From Eublepharis macularius (taxonomy: Eukaryota > Chordata > Lepidosauria > Squamata > Eublepharidae): DNA of 64,000 bases. Each line of letters begins with the position of its first letter. The first letter of the stretch is position 1. A model generated the notes under the pieces. That model was not told the DNA's origin, did not search any database, and saw only the letters and a list, made by a program, of their open reading frames with translations. A program made the position numbers and the translations under genes. The stretch covers positions 194,842,311 through 194,906,310 of the forward strand of contig NC_072791.1 of NCBI RefSeq assembly GCF_028583425.1, given 5' to 3'. Positions 42,507 to 57,310 of this stretch are shown piece after piece.

Positions 42507-43689
42507 CATGACATTACCATGAATTCTCATTTACAGATATTGCCCTGCCCCATATATAGAAATGCCACAGCATTATTCAGGGGCATAAATATGTCATGAG
42601 AAAGACAAAGGAAAAGGACGACATACTTAGCTTGCTTATATGAGCCAAACAAACTTTTGAGCGATTAAAAAAAGTTAGTTTCTCTTGTGCTCCTGCACGA
42701 AGGTATATTTTGACCATGGCCAAAAGTATTTTACCAGACTATAAACTGAACAGAATTATAATTTAGTAGATCAAGAATGTAACTGTATAGCAGGTTATGT
42801 GGACCTCTCTTTCATAGCTTTAACAGAGCCATTTTCTTCTGACAGGGAAGGGTTGATAAACCTTCACTGTTTATGGTTACCGTTGCCAGTTTATTATTTT
42901 AACCAGGAGTGAGGAACACTGTTCTACACCAAAGGTTCACCGTTTCCTTTCTAAGCTCATGCAGCCATGTTATAAACATACCTCTCTTTTTACATAAAAG
43001 GATGTATATGTACCAGCCTATTTCCCAAAATTATCCTGCAATCAGCATTACAGCAATACAATTTTTAGAATGCATGCAGTTTGTGTACAGTATAAATACA
43101 AATGGGCTTTTGCGGCTGGTGGCTCTAGTTACTTTTTCTCGATACGATGAGCACAATCCCACCAGCGCATGCAAGGGGATGCAGCAAGGGACTGGCCTAT
43201 CTCCCTCCCCGCTTTCCCTTGTTGGGCTGTGATCAACAATATTCATGTCTTTTAACACTGAACTGCAGCAACAACCGCAAATGTTATTATTTCCTAACAT
43301 ACAAAAAACATACCTTAACTGCAAGCATATTGACCCTAATTTATACAAAGAAAGAAGACTTCACAGCTAACACTGTATTTCTTAATTAGTTAGTTTCACT
43401 GCCTCTTGTCGTTCCAACTTTGAGCTGCAATTTCAATGAACAATTTGCCACTTAAACATTAAGGAAGATATATTTTCACTGACCTGTTGGCAAAATGTCT
43501 CCTGGATGAACGGATATATTTAAATAATCTAGTCAGAATGTAAATATTTGCCTTAAGTGATGCCATTGAAATCAATCAGAATTTAACCAGTGACTTGAGC
43601 TGATAACGGCTAAATTCAGTGGGAGCTCTTTCACTGGCTTCAGCTGAAACAGACTGTACTCTTAACAGTAGCAAAAACATACCAATGGC
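42507..43689 (-). other. SCN3A: Intron 16 segment
   Basis: No repeat or coding signal recognised. Its last eight bases are the left target duplicate of the following hAT element. Confidence 0.4.
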
Positions 43690-43929
43690 CAGGGCTTTTT
43701 TTCAGGGGGAATGGAGTTCCGGAACCTCTTGAAAATGGTCACATGGCTGGTGGCCTCGCCCCCTGATCTCCAGACAGAGGGGAGTTGAGATTGCCCTCCG
43801 TGCAGCTGAGGGCAATCTAAACTCCCCTCTGTCTGGAGATCAGGGGGTGGGGCCACCAGCCATGTGACCATTTTCTCTGAGGGCAACCCACTGAGTTCCA
43901 CCACCTCTGTTACCAGAAAAAACGCCCTG
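43690..43929. mobile_element. Non-autonomous hAT fold-back element, copy B
   Basis: 240 bp, with the perfect duplication CCAATGGC at 43682-43689 and 43930-43937. Same family as 1642-1886 but inserted in the opposite orientation. Ends CAGGGCTTTTTTTCAGGGGG and ACGCCCTG. Confidence 0.85.
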
Positions 43930-43937
43930 CCAATGGC

Positions 43938-45844
43938 TATTCTCAAGCATGAATATCATGGAGTCTAGCAATTTATACTAGTACCTTTAAAATATTAAAA
44001 TATTGAGCACCATATACTTAAAAAAAACAAATGAGAAAAGTGTAGTTTGTAATCTTTAGGACGTGATTTTTTAAAAAAAACTTATGAACATTTTTGTTCC
44101 ACCAGAAATTATTTGTTAGAAGTGAGGTAGTGCTGTATGGTTTATAACACCATTATTCCTTTACAGAAAGAATGAACAGTTTGATAAAAGTTATCAGGTC
44201 ATTAGTGACTACTGAACTCACGGGGTTAGATCCCACCAGGTTTTTTGCTTAACTTTGCCCCATTCCCCTCCTTATTACAGCCCCCATCCCACATGAATCA
44301 GGCCCTAGGATCATCAGCATAGCCTTTTTAGTGGTTCAAGGGGATTTCCTCCTCCCGTTTCCAGCAGCGGAAAAGCTGATTGGATCCAACCCATAGAGAG
44401 GAAATATCTTATTATCTGCAGGGATACACTGGAAAGCAATTGTTGATGATGCAGCATTCCCAAGGCCTGAATCAGCAAAACAACATGCTTGACTAGAGCA
44501 GAAGCCTGTGCAATACCAGCGAAACCACGCCAAGGAACGAAATCTCACCTTCATATTATTTTAAAAAGATGACCTGGAAAAAAGGTGATTTGAACTATAA
44601 CCATTAGATACTGTAAAATGACAATCTAAATTGGCACCATAACCACCCTCACAGTCTCTTTTTGACCGCAGTGCATCTCTTGATTTGGCCAACATAATAA
44701 TTAACACAAGCTTTGCCCAACAGCATGTTAAGGGGCTCATTTCCATTGTTAAAGCATTCACTTAAGGCCAAGTCTTGCTCTCATTTGATGTTGCACGACA
44801 TTTTCAACGGGAGCAGGAGCAGGCCAAAAATACAGATGTTAAGCTTTACAAACTGCTTCATGATTCAGGTGACAGTAATAAACAAAGGGATTCAGCCATT
44901 ATAAATTATCGTGAACAACACAGCTTAATATCTAAGTTTAACCATCCTAAATTGCCTCAGGACTTCACAAAACCTGAGACAGCAATTTCCTTTACTTTTG
45001 TGACACATGTTTGAATTTAACTGTATGACTTGAGGGCACTCACCAAAACCACCATACACAGAATAAGGGGGTGGATGTTTTCATTCATCCTGTTAAAGTC
45101 TTCCTCTGACGTTCTAGACTGGTTGGAACATATCTCAATTTGCAATATCCAAATGTTTACATTTATTAAAAGATGCCAGCCCTTAACCACTGAACTAGAT
45201 CCATAAGCTTAAGGATTTAAATAAAGACAGTATCGGTAATTAACATTTTAGATCTCTGAGTACTTTTTGCAAGTTTATCAACTGTGCACTAATAGGTGAT
45301 CTAAATGTTTCAATAATCAGAACATACCCACAACCCTCCCACCCACCTCTTGCACCATCCATTAGATGTCAACAGGTAAATCACAATGTGACAAAGTAGA
45401 GCACAGAAATGTACTCCAGCAACACTGGAACCAATCAGAGCACTGCTCTGAATCGGCCAATAGGGAAAAAATTAAGATTTAACAAGGACAAGGTTAAGTC
45501 AGTCAGAAGTTGGGTTTTTTGAGAGATGAGAGGGAAGTGTTAGTCTAAGATCTGAGGAGATACCAAACCTTTGGTTAAGGTTACTTATCTGGAGATTTGA
45601 GAATACAGTAGCCCAGCAAGGTTTGCCAGATTTGATGTATAACTAAAATGCAGAAGTGTTTAGATGTTATAAACCTGCCTTAGAGAGGATTTTTTCAGGG
45701 ACAAGTGTTGTTTGAAGCCTAACTGCCCATAACACCTGGTTCAGTGTTATTATTTGCTTCAGAACTTTGTTCTTGTTCATTTTTTAAAAGCAAACTCTCT
45801 TGTGCCTGTCCATTTACCTAAGACATCAGTCCATGTATGGGTGG
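43938..45844 (-). other. SCN3A: Intron 16 segment before the solo LTR
   Basis: Mostly unassigned AT-rich sequence. The last five bases are the left duplicate of the LTR. Confidence 0.4.
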
Positions 45845-46688
45845 TGTGGAAAAAATTTTGGAGTTTGGGTCAGAAACTAGGCCACTGTAACATGGAACCA
45901 GCACAGGCTCTTTAAAGAAGCTTCCAAAAGGCCTCAGAGAATAAGTTTGGTTTTTTTTCTCTGCAGGCTGGCCGAAGTTTTACTTTCTCAAGAGGGAGAG
46001 AATATTAAGCTAATTAGCACAAATTGACACAAAGCAGTTGCAAGGGCTTCATTCCTTGCCTGTAAATTACAGCAGGTCATTTAGCTAAGGGGCTTCGAGG
46101 TTGCCCTTTATCTCATTTGCAATGTACAGGATGAGGCTGGGCAGGCAAAGTGTGAAATTCCTTTCTGTAACTTGTAGGAAATGTTCTGATTTATGGGACT
46201 AATAGTACTTTCAAAAAGAACAAAGTGGACTAATTGATAACAGCCTTACTCAATGAGAACTTCTGACTTTAGACTATAAAAAGGGGGGGGGGCAAAAAGC
46301 TTTCAGTGCTACACTTGCTAATTAGCAGAGGGGCTTGTAAAAGTCCCTTGCTATTGGCATTGTAGTCCGAGAGCGCTTGATTAAGGAGGTAGGAGGAGAA
46401 ATTATATTGTTGTGCTTTGTTTTAAGCCTTTGTTCAATATATATAGTATTTAGAGTTAAGTTGTTCTTTTGTGGTTTGGATTATAACCTTTGCCTTATAT
46501 TCAATAAAGCTTTAGATTTGGTTAAGAATTTTCCTTTTGTACAGAGTGCACTTTTTCTAGATAGGGACAGTTAGGGAGTTTAGTCGATACACAACATACA
46601 GGCCTTGGTAAGGGGCAACCTGAGCACGGACCTGGAGGGGTCGCAGGGCCCGAGGAGGTCGAGTCTCCCCCAAAACATTCACACAACA
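45845..46688 (+). mobile_element. Solo LTR of an endogenous retrovirus or LTR retrotransposon
   Basis: 844 bp, beginning TGTGG and ending CAACA, with a 5-bp target duplication GGTGG at 45840-45844 and 46689-46693. Inside is a TATA box (TATAAAA at 46275) and, about 230 bp further, a polyadenylation signal (AATAAA at 46503), in the order expected for U3, R and U5. There is no internal gag, pol or env sequence and no second LTR, so this is the product of LTR-LTR recombination. Inserted in intron 16, antisense to SCN3A. The family cannot be named from the sequence alone. Confidence 0.7.
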
Positions 46689-46693
46689 GGTGG

Positions 46694-49436
46694 GTTTAGT
46701 GTTCCCAGGCCCAGATTCTATCCTCTCAAGCCCTTTTAAAACTCCTGCTAAAATAGACGGGAAACTGAGTGGTGGAGGGAAAAAACCTGAGGGGTGGTGT
46801 CTAGCTGACAGGAAATCTGTCACACAGAACTATTATTCAATAGGTTTCCTTTCCCCACATCCAGCTTACATCAGTGAAAGTAATGAGATTCACTATGTAA
46901 TGGCCCAGAATAGGACGGCACACAAAGAGACAGTCTGAGAGATGCTGCCCTGTTGGCTGAGAGTTGTGTCAAAGCTGAAGCAACAAAAAATTTCACTTGG
47001 CCAACGCGCAATGATGTCACTTCCTGGAAGCTATGTCATCCCAGGAGTGCACACATGAAGACACCAAAAAAGGTGAGTGTCAGGTCCACCCCCCGTCCCA
47101 CCAGGATGTAAGGGGACTTGGCAACCCTATTCATTTTGACATTCATTCTGGTTACTACCAGGAATACGCATATGGTTTTGTACATGCCAAAAACATCTCA
47201 CAGATCAGAAATCATCTTTTTAGTATGCTTGCTTGTTTGGGGAACATAATCGGGCACATCAGTCAAACACCGTTTCAAAAGAGGGTTCCCTCCCCGCTAA
47301 GTCATGAAACAATTTACAATATATGAAAATCCAAAACCACCTAGTATTCAAATGAACACTAGAAGAATGATCTAGCGTGGGAGAACTTTGCATGACAACA
47401 CCTCCAAAACATTCGGCAATTTAAAACCCAAGCAAACACAGAAACATAGAATGCAATTAAATTTTCAAATTATGTCCTCAAAACTTCCCCAAAAGACAGC
47501 ATTCATTCTATCAAATATTGTATACCACATTTATAAGGGCTGAATCAAAAAGGGTTGTTTTTATTATTTTTTTAAAAACTATGCATGCTCCCTTTTTTTC
47601 CCCTTGGCCTTTTAAGAGTTCAACATTCTCATAATTTTACAATCTATCTTACAATACCTATAGGTCATGCAGTAGCTGTTAAGGGATTTGATAATAAAAT
47701 ATATAGCTAGAAAATTCACTAGCAGAATCAAAAGGTATGTTGGGGTTGCCAATCTTGTCTGACCATGCTGTGATGTGAGTCACAGGACTCGGCAGGGAGC
47801 AGCTGTGCATGTTGGGGCTGTCTTGCAATGGACAGGGAAGGAAACATAGCTCGGTAGCATGCAGGCCAGTCAATATCCACCGGAAAGTGATTATATATGT
47901 ATAACTTGCTTAGGTAACCTGCATAATAGTGGTGGTACGTTGAATCTACCTGGTTAAAAAGCACCAGAGCTGCATTCTTGATTGCTCCAGCTTGGTTTTA
48001 CCCCTGTGAGAAGTAAGAATGGTAGGCAATGAAGTTCATGACACAATATTGCCAGTCTTTTGCGTTCTGGAGACCAGCATGCACACATAGTTTCAAAACA
48101 TTTGCAGAAACAAAAAGAGACAAAGAGACAGTTACCTAATTGAAAAAAGGAATATACATACTAGTTGATTTTAGAATAGAGTTCATATTCCTAACCATCT
48201 TTCGTAAGGTCTATCATAAACCAGGGTTAATGATTATCAGGGCTGTTCACACACCTACTTTTTCTTCTTGTATAAGCTATTGCTGTCATATATAGATAGG
48301 GTGTGACACAGTACGCTCTCCCCCCCCCCCCACTTCTTTCTTGAAACATTCAGGCCGTTTGGAACTGGATTAAATGACTTCACTCCCAAGTAAGTGTACA
48401 CAGGACTGCAGCTGTTTAAGTTGAAAATTTCATTGCAGAATATGACAGGTATGTTTTGTTTCAGAAAAAGAAACAGATTTCTATTCCTCTCTTAAAGCAA
48501 GCATCCACATCTCTACAACACGCTCCTCCCCCCATCATTTGGGCCATTTTGAACTGACAAAGCCCCTTCCTTTAGGGGATTTTACTATCAACGTTTCCCA
48601 TTTCCAAGATTTCTCTTTAAATTCCAAAATGCCTATTCTTGAACTAAACCCAAAGAAGTCTCCGAAAGTTTACTAAGATGCCGCTGGTTCTGGCTTCAGC
48701 ACTAGTTCCAACATGAGCCAGTTGCAGCACAGCCCACATCCTATCCCCACCATGTTCCCCTTTCGATGACCAGTACAAAACTTTACAAAGTCACTACATT
48801 CTAAGTTGAAATTAATGGGCTTAGACTGGGGTAACTCTAGCACATAAGAGCAAACTCTAAGAAGCCTCGAAAATCTAAATTTTGTACCTTAGCATCAACT
48901 GGTTGTAAAAGAAGCTGACTACATAGAAAGAGAAATAACTTGAAAAAAGCGCATTGTTCCTCAGTGACTGATCCTTTACTTTTCATCTTGTGAACAACAT
49001 ACGTACAAATTGAAGGTCTGGGAGAAGAATACCTACACTGTTCAAAATGTTAAGAATTCATTAAGATCTACAGCCCATCCTCAGCCAGAGGCGATTTGGT
49101 TATTTGCACATAAACAATCTTGCAATGAGTGGCAAATTGGCACTGGTTTTTATTTCCATATAGCATTCTAGATTAAACATATTCACTACAGAGATTGATC
49201 ACTCTAGGTTAAAATTGATTAAAACATAAATATCATAGCTGTGATTCAGAGAAGAAAATCTGCTGTCTGACACATAAGCAAAATAAAGCACCAGTTCCTT
49301 CTATGAAAGAACATTTTAATTAACCACAGACACAGTTATGTGCAGATTTAAAAGAATTTTATCAACAAATTAAATATGATTGTACAGAATATATCATCAT
49401 TGCATAATAGGAAACAAAGACCTTAAAAATAAAATT
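46694..49436 (-). other. SCN3A: Intron 16 segment
   Basis: Positions 46980-47130 carry a repeat piece (CAATGATGTCACTTCCTGGA, GTAAGGGGACTTGGCAACCC) that shares words with the repeat at 56091 in opposite orientation. A C-run lies at 48320-48331. The remainder is unassigned. Confidence 0.4.
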
Positions 49437-49575
49437 CGGTCCAGTAGCACCTTAAAGACCAACTAGACTTTGACCCTTGACATCTTATATCCTGGAAATC
49501 TAGATGGTCTTTAAGGTACTACTGGACCCGAATCTTGCTCTTCTACTGCAGACCAACTCAGCTACCCACCTGAAA
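49437..49575 (+). repeat. Facing copies of the TATCCTGGAAATCTAG repeat
   Basis: CAGTAGCACCTTAAAGACCA on the left and TGGTCTTTAAGGTACTACTG on the right are inverted. In between is GACATCTTATATCCTGGAAA, and CTTCTACTGCAGACCAACTC follows. Confidence 0.65.
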
Positions 49576-49979
49576 TGATCTAAAAATATGTTTAATTGAA
49601 GCATGCCAATGTGTCACCAGTTAAGTAAGTGAAACAAATGCTCAACACAAGAGTGAGCTTACCACAAACTCCTAATCAAAAATGTATTTAAAATGTTAGC
49701 CCTTTAGAAAAAAAAATCCAAAAGCAACAACTAAACAGCTAGGGATCATCTAAAACATTAATTACAAAATTTCAAGTTCACTAGACCGTTTCTAGAACAA
49801 GATGTGGCTGGGCTAGATAAAACAGCCTCAGTTTATCATTGCTAAGATACAGAAGATTATGCATACATTATTAAGTTAGACTGTGCTAGGTAAAAAAAAA
49901 ATCCTGTTACACCAAAAAAGAAGGATGGCCTCTCTCTCTTTGAAAGTACCAAAGCCAGCTAAGAGCTGCCAGTCCCCCA

Positions 49980-50160
49980 ACAGAAAACTCGGCTGCATCA
50001 CATGCACCATTACATCACTTCTGGTGAAATCCTGGAAATGACAAAGTGTAGCTCTAGGAATTCTGGGTTACTTCTGGGTTTTCACCAGAAGTGATGTAAC
50101 AGCACACACAACATTCCCCTCCAGTGTCCCTGACCCCAAACTTCCCACCAGTTACCAGCT
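49980..50160. repeat. Inverted-repeat element with 20-bp perfect arms
   Basis: TTACATCACTTCTGGTGAAA (50010-50029) and its exact reverse complement (50080-50099), separated by 50 bp. Looks like a short non-autonomous element; termini not defined. Confidence 0.5.
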
Positions 50161-52129
50161 GTTATTTGGGTCTGTCAGCAGTTATTTGGATCTGTCTCTA
50201 CTACTATTCAGAACAGAGCTCATGACTCCAAAGCCTCAACCTCTAATATTGTCCAATTGGGAACAAAAAAGGAGGAGATATACATTCCAGAAAAATGAAC
50301 GATAGAGGTGTTATTCTTATACAATCAAGCATCTACAGCTTTCCTAGACTGAGAGACAGAGAGAGAGAGGAGAGAATGTGCTAAGTGCCTGTATTATATA
50401 GTACACAAATATGGAAAACATTCTCATTATTTTAAAAGAATCCTTTAAAAATGTTAAGTGTTTCCAGCTCTGTATAAAGAATGCTCAAAATGCCTAGACT
50501 TCACATAAGAATTTACTCAGTAATGCCAGCCACTGAGTTTCTGATTTTAATTGGTTGATTTCTTTGCCCTTTCTGAATCACGCAAGAATCTTAAAGATCA
50601 CAGGCAAGAAAGATTATGATGTCAAGATGACCCATGCCAAATACAGTCATTCTGATGGAAATTTCAAATAAATAGCTGCCCAAAATAGTGTGTGTGGTTA
50701 AACAACCAAGTATGAAATCACATTATAAATAACAAAAGACGCAGATGCAGATATTAAAATCTAAAAAAAACCGATTAGCAGTCTTCTACCTAAATTATGA
50801 AAGGCAAAATTTGATGGTATACTTTTTTGGACTGCAAATCCCCAAGCTTCTGCTTACAGAGCTAGTTTACAGGACTGATTTTGACCACCTTCCCTCTGTA
50901 CTCCACCCCCGCTCCCCAGCCATTGCTGAAGGTTGAGGGTCCCTAGTCCAGAACCGTACATCATACAGCACAGGGCAGGTTGTAACAAAAGCCCTTCTCA
51001 TTTATTGTAACTGTGCAAATGCATAGTCTAGTATTACCCAAGAGTTCCCTAACCCTTTCCATTGTTTTGTTTAGGGATTACACAGAACTGCTGTGGGAAG
51101 GGGAAGGCAGTAAACATGACTTCTGCAAACTCTTTCTGTTTGGGTAACCCTTGGATCCAACCGTATCAAGACCCCTGGGAGGCTGTACAGATCTATTTCA
51201 ATGGCCTATGACTAGTACTGGTTTTCTTTTAAAACACTTAACATTTTCTTTTATGTTTCAGTAAAGAACCGTTCAATCTTTTCTCTTCAGCTATTACAGC
51301 ACAAACAGAATCCTGTGGCACACAAGCCAAGATGGCTTTTTAGGAGAAGAAGTTGGGACAGAACTGTCTCACCTTCACTAACTGCTCCTAAGCTTAAATA
51401 CCCGGATCTTTTTCTGCCAACACCAAGGAAATGGTCTGCAGGAGCTTCAAGTATGTCAAGGCACTATTACTGGTTTCTACTCCTCCCCACCACTGCAGAG
51501 ATTTTGTCCCTAGATTTTCCTTGATTGCTACTATTCAGTGTAAGAGGGAGGCAGTCTGCAAAAAGGAAACGTTGATACACAGACAGAATTTTGATCAGGG
51601 CGGCAGGGAAAGCAAAGAGGGGATTTAACCATTCAGCTGCTACTTGGTTTTGCTAATTGAAACGAAGTTCTATGTGCCATTACTAGCATGTCCTTTAAAA
51701 ATACTTTTTTCCCTTTAAAAATTTGTTAACAGCACAGGGAGGCTGGTTTCAATTAATGAAGCCGAGCAGGAGTTGAAGGTTAAAACCCCAGTCCCTATGT
51801 GGCCCCAATCCAAATCACACCTCCACATTCAATTTACCGTTTACACACTGATGGAGATATGTGATCTCTGTCCTATCTGCTTTGGCCCTCAGCTTCCAGC
51901 ACTGAAACACGGTGTGCCCTTCTGCAATGATGCTGCCATTGTCTCACACCGCACTTCACATGTAACACAATTTATAAGATTTCTTGTGAAAAGATTAATA
52001 ATGCTTATGAATTTTAGATACTCATCACTCACCATTTCAAACAACAGCTCACAGGTATAAATCAAACATATTTGCCATAAGAAACTAACTGACACTAAAA
52101 ACATTACTATTAAAAAAAACTGACGAAGA
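50161..52129 (-). other. SCN3A: Intron 16 segment next to exon 16
   Basis: Mostly unassigned AT-rich sequence with a GAGA run at 50351-50370. Confidence 0.4.
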
Positions 52130-52200
52130 GAACTGTGATTCTAGAAAGCTTATGCTACAATAAAGTTGGTTAGTCTTAAAGGTGCTACTGGACTCTTTTT
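52130..52200 (+). repeat. Copy of the GAAAGCTTATGC repeat
   Basis: Has TTCTAGAAAGCTTATGCTAC and GTCTTAAAGGTGCTACTGGA, the most typical form of this family in the window. Ends about 140 bp from the exon 16 donor. Confidence 0.65.
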
Positions 52201-52342
52201 GATATTAAACAAAACCTATTTAATCTCTCAGTTCTGTTACATGTGAAGAACCATACTTCAAAATATTGTAAGTTATACACTTCATAAGTGAATAATATTT
52301 CAGTTTACATATATATGTGTGTATATATACATAAAGTCCTAC

Positions 52343-52828
52343 CTCTTTGCTTTCTTCAAGTTCAGATTCACTGCTAAATTCTTCTGTGTTAATATTTTCA
52401 AAATCTGACTCGCCAACAGCAATCGGTACAGTCACAGTCAGGCCTGGATTATTTATAAATGACATATAATCATTTTCATCAATAATATATTTTTCCACAC
52501 TGCTGCCTGTGCCTACACCACTTGTAGTTCCATTTCCGTCTCTTAGATAATTAACATCTTTGTGTATTTCAACCATAGTATGGTTGGAGACGCAGCTGTC
52601 CTTCTTCTTGTTCAGTTCTTCAAATGCTTTGATATCTTCCATTGCTTTCTGTTCTCTAACAAAGCCTTTTTGGACAATTTCCCGTAATTTTTTCTTAATG
52701 TAATCTATTCCTTTCTGAATTCTTGCCACAGCAACCTGAAGATTGTTCATTTCATTGTCATCATCTGTAGCCGCAAGATTGTCTGAACTAAAAGAGCTCA
52801 GCAACAAGGCTAGAAAAAGATTCAATAC
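52343..52828 (-). CDS. SCN3A: SCN3A exon 16: end of DII S6 and most of the II-III linker
   Basis: 486 bp, 162 codons, residues 302-463. Acceptor TTTTTAG, donor GTAGGA. It opens with the end of S6 ([14 protein letters not shown]), followed by the long cytosolic II-III linker. The linker has the ankyrin-G binding core [12 protein letters not shown], which in mammals anchors these channels at the axon initial segment, then [14 protein letters not shown], an acidic casein-kinase-2-like serine stretch. The stretch [20 protein letters not shown] followed by [10 protein letters not shown] is close to SCN3A and is the best single paralogue marker here. The linker is longer than mammalian SCN3A as I remember it because [16 protein letters not shown] is retained, as in SCN1A and SCN2A. 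Confidence 0.95.
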
Positions 52829-53041
52829 CTAAAAAGAAAAAGTGCAATAACTTAGGTGTCTTATATATAAAAATATTAACAAAAAAGTTAGTTACAATCA
52901 AAAGAACAGCTCTACCATATCCGTTCAAGCACTGACGTCTGGTGGACACATTATAATTAGTGTGGCTGTTTGCAACTATTTACAATAAATTAAATAAATA
53001 AATATTTTAGAGTAATCTCTGCTTATGGTCATCGTTATATC

Positions 53042-53301
53042 CAGGGCTTTTTTTCTGGGAAAAGAGGTGGTGGAACTCAGTGGGTTGCCCTCGGAGAAAA
53101 TGGTCACATGGCTGGTGGCCCCGCCCCCTGATCTCTAGACAGAGGGGAGTTTAGATTGCCCTCTGCGCTGCCAAGTGGCATGGAGGGCACTCTAAATTCC
53201 CCTCTGACTGGAGATCAGGGGGCGGAGCCAACAGCCACGTGACCATTTTCAAGAGGTTCCAGAACTCCGTTCCACTGCGTTTCTGATGAAAAAAGCCCTG
53301 G
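53042..53301. mobile_element. Non-autonomous hAT fold-back element, copy C (intron 15)
   Basis: 260 bp, with the perfect duplication GTTATATC at 53034-53041 and 53302-53309. Same family as 1642. The loop has GCTGCCAAGTGGCATGGAGG. Confidence 0.85.
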
Positions 53302-53339
53302 TTATATCTATGGGCAATGAATTCCTAATGAATTACTAA

Positions 53340-53585
53340 TTCAATAATAATCCGTCAATAAAGAAGTTCTTTCTTTTGTCCATCCTGCATCTATTGCCCA
53401 TCAATTTCATTGGTGCCTCCAAGTCCTTTTACTTAGAGGAGGAAAAGTTCTCTCAATCCACTTTCTCCACTCCATGCATAACTTTATAAACCTCTTTCAT
53501 GTCTCCCTTGGCCACCTTTTTTTCTAAACTGAAAAGTGCCAGACTCTTTAGCTTTTCCCGAGTGACGGAAGTTGCAGCATAGCTT
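53340..53585 (-). repeat. CR1-type LINE fragment
   Basis: The plus strand reads TTTTGTCCATCCTGCATCTA, CTTTCTCCACTCCATGCATA and TTTTTTCTAAACTGAAAAGT, the antisense of a CR1-type 3' region. Related to the longer copy at 23886 but more diverged. Confidence 0.6.
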
Positions 53586-53949
53586 AATATTATCACAAAT
53601 AGCCTCAAGAGATACTATCTATTACATGTGAGTGTTTCTTCATCCCTTATCAGAGGTGAGTGTACCTCACTTGTGCTCATTCGTGTTCTCCTTGCTCCCA
53701 TTCTTGTTTAGAAAGTAAACTACTACTTAAACCCTTTAGATCTAATAAAGGTAGTAGGTTCATGAGGAACAGTGACGGGTCAAATGTTATCCTTCCATCT
53801 GTGGATAGCAAATTGGGGATAAGATAGCAACAAGGAGTGAGTACTCGATCCCTTTGATCAATGATCATATGAACAGAGTCCAAAGTAGCAGCTCTGACTG
53901 TTTTTTCCCTTTTTTTCTCAAGGCCCAAATCACTTCCATCTTCCTCAAT

Positions 53950-54130
53950 GGGCAAATCCACACGCCCTTGGCGCGTCCTGGCGTTGCGCTAAATGTTTGC
54001 TAAACACTCGGAAGTATAGCGCCTTTCTAGCGCGATTTCTGAAATCGCGCTAGAAAGATGCTATACTTCCGGGTGTTTAGCAAACATTTAGCGCAACGCC
54101 GGGACACACCAAGGGCGTGTGGATTTGCCC
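53950..54130. mobile_element. 181-bp palindromic element, copy 2 (intron 15)
   Basis: Same termini and exactly the same length as 16170-16350, again with AAT on both sides (53947-53949, 54131-54133). The arms are even better matched, with GAAATCGCGCTAGAAAG as centre. It ends 195 bp from exon 15. Confidence 0.78.
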
Positions 54131-54307
54131 AATTAACTAATTTATCGTTCCAAGAATTGAACAGGCAAAAGCCTTACACATTAAATTGTACAGTGTGTAA
54201 TAATGATTCCAAGTCAAACTTTAGCCAACTATTTTTCCACTTCATAATATTTCAAACACATTCAGTAGACATTGTAATAGTAAAAACTGTAATTTATCTT
54301 TTTTTCA

Positions 54308-55674
<1,367 letters not shown>

Positions 55675-57310
55675 CTACACACAAATTTAATTAATTTGAA
55701 ATTAATCTCTGAAATCAAAAAAATCCAACAGAATTTTAAGAACCCAGTTAAAGGTCTCCCATATCTCTCAAGATAGATCCGTTTCTTAAAGGCAAAATAT
55801 AGACAGGATACAGGAAAACAGTATGCTCTAAGGAATAATATGTAGGCTTTTAAACTTGCAGTCATTGTCAGAAGTGAGTGCAGAGGTCCCGAATCTTTTT
55901 GAGCCTGTGAACATCTTTTGAATTCTGACACAAAATGGCTGCCACAACTTACCTTCAGTCACACAATGAAGATTTTCGAGCTGTGGTGGCTACGGCCAAA
56001 GCAACATTTTAAAAAATATGCACAACCAATCAAGTCTCCAGTGGATCGTCAGAAGCCTGGATGGATAAAAGTTCCACCTGGTCCCACCCTAGGGTTGCCA
56101 GGTCCCCTTACTCTCAGGGAGGGAGGGGGACCCTACACTTACCTTCCTGTTGGTCCCGGTATGCTCTTTGCATGTGCACAGCCCCACGTCAGCACAATGA
56201 CATCACTTCCAGGAAGTGGCATCATCGCACAAGGCTGGAGAGTACACACACGCTAAGTATGTGAGCGCTCTCAGGGCAGCATGACGTTGTCGTGCTGGTC
56301 CTGGGAGCGTGCCCAGGAGGCCCATTCCCCGCCTTTCTCTCTGCCAACCAGGTAAGCAGTGACAAAGGGCAGAGAGTGGGAGCAGAAGATTCCCCACCCC
56401 TACTATGGGAATGGGATCCCTATCAGACCCACCTTCTAAGAACATTCGACAGCTGCCAGCAGAAGTGTTGGCAGGCACCATGGTGCCCATGGGCAATATG
56501 CTGGTGAGCCCTGGGTAAGTGCATTGTTACCTTTTAACTCTGTAATTCTAAAAAAAGGGGTATCATTAGTTTTGGTTTTTAAGGGGCTCATTATTTTAAT
56601 GTGGTAATTTTAGGGATGTCCTTTTTACCATGTCTGCCATACTATGGCACTATTCTTCTTCATCAAGGCACATAATGGCACACAACTCCTTTAACATTCT
56701 GACATTTTTGAAAAATGGTTGCAGATATTTTCAGATAATTTAGCATATGTTTTCCACCTTCATGTATATCACCTTAACAGTTTTTTCATGAACTTTAATT
56801 TCTGAAGAGATGTTCTTTTTTTAATGTTGAAATAATTTATCTTTCCTTGGGTTAAAAATATACTTAATTTGATATGACTAATTTTAAATGTAGAAATGAA
56901 TCATTGCTTTTATTATAATTTCCCTCTGACTAAAAAAAAAAAGCATTCCTGTTGCTAGATCATAATCAATTCTGAAGCAACAAAATATGTCAGAAAAATA
57001 GCATAGTACCTTTCTTTGAGAGGAATCCAACAAAATGAGGTTAACAGATTAAGAGGGTAAAAGACCTGAAGTCTTAAATTAGCACCAGCAGGGAGGACAT
57101 TATGAACCTGCACTCACTCCTAATTAAAGCTAATATAGTATGAAGACTGCTTCATACTTTATACTGTGCAAACAATAATATATTCTCCAGTGATCCACAG
57201 GAAGCTGCAGCCAGTCTCTGCATGTGTGCCTGTTTTACAAACATATTTTAATAAAACAAGAAATTGGAAACAAAAATATTGCAGTTTGAAGATTTTCCAT
57301 AAAATATACT
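55675..57310 (-). other. SCN3A: Intron 13, part next to exon 14
   Basis: Contains the GC-rich repeat at 56091-56432; otherwise AT-rich without recognised features. Confidence 0.45.
56091..56432 (+). repeat. GC-rich interspersed repeat starting AGGGTTGCCAGGTCCCC
   Basis: Has AGGGTTGCCAGGTCCCCTTA at the start, CAATGACATCACTTCCAGGA in the middle and GGGAATGGGATCCCTATCAG at the end. The end is shared with 41600-42095. Non-coding; the overlapping open frames come from the repeat. Confidence 0.55.

Noticed and set aside
46690..46938. A retroviral gag start after the LTR
   Set aside because: The sequence after 46693 has no primer-binding site or gag motif, and the 5-bp duplication shows that the element ends at 46688.
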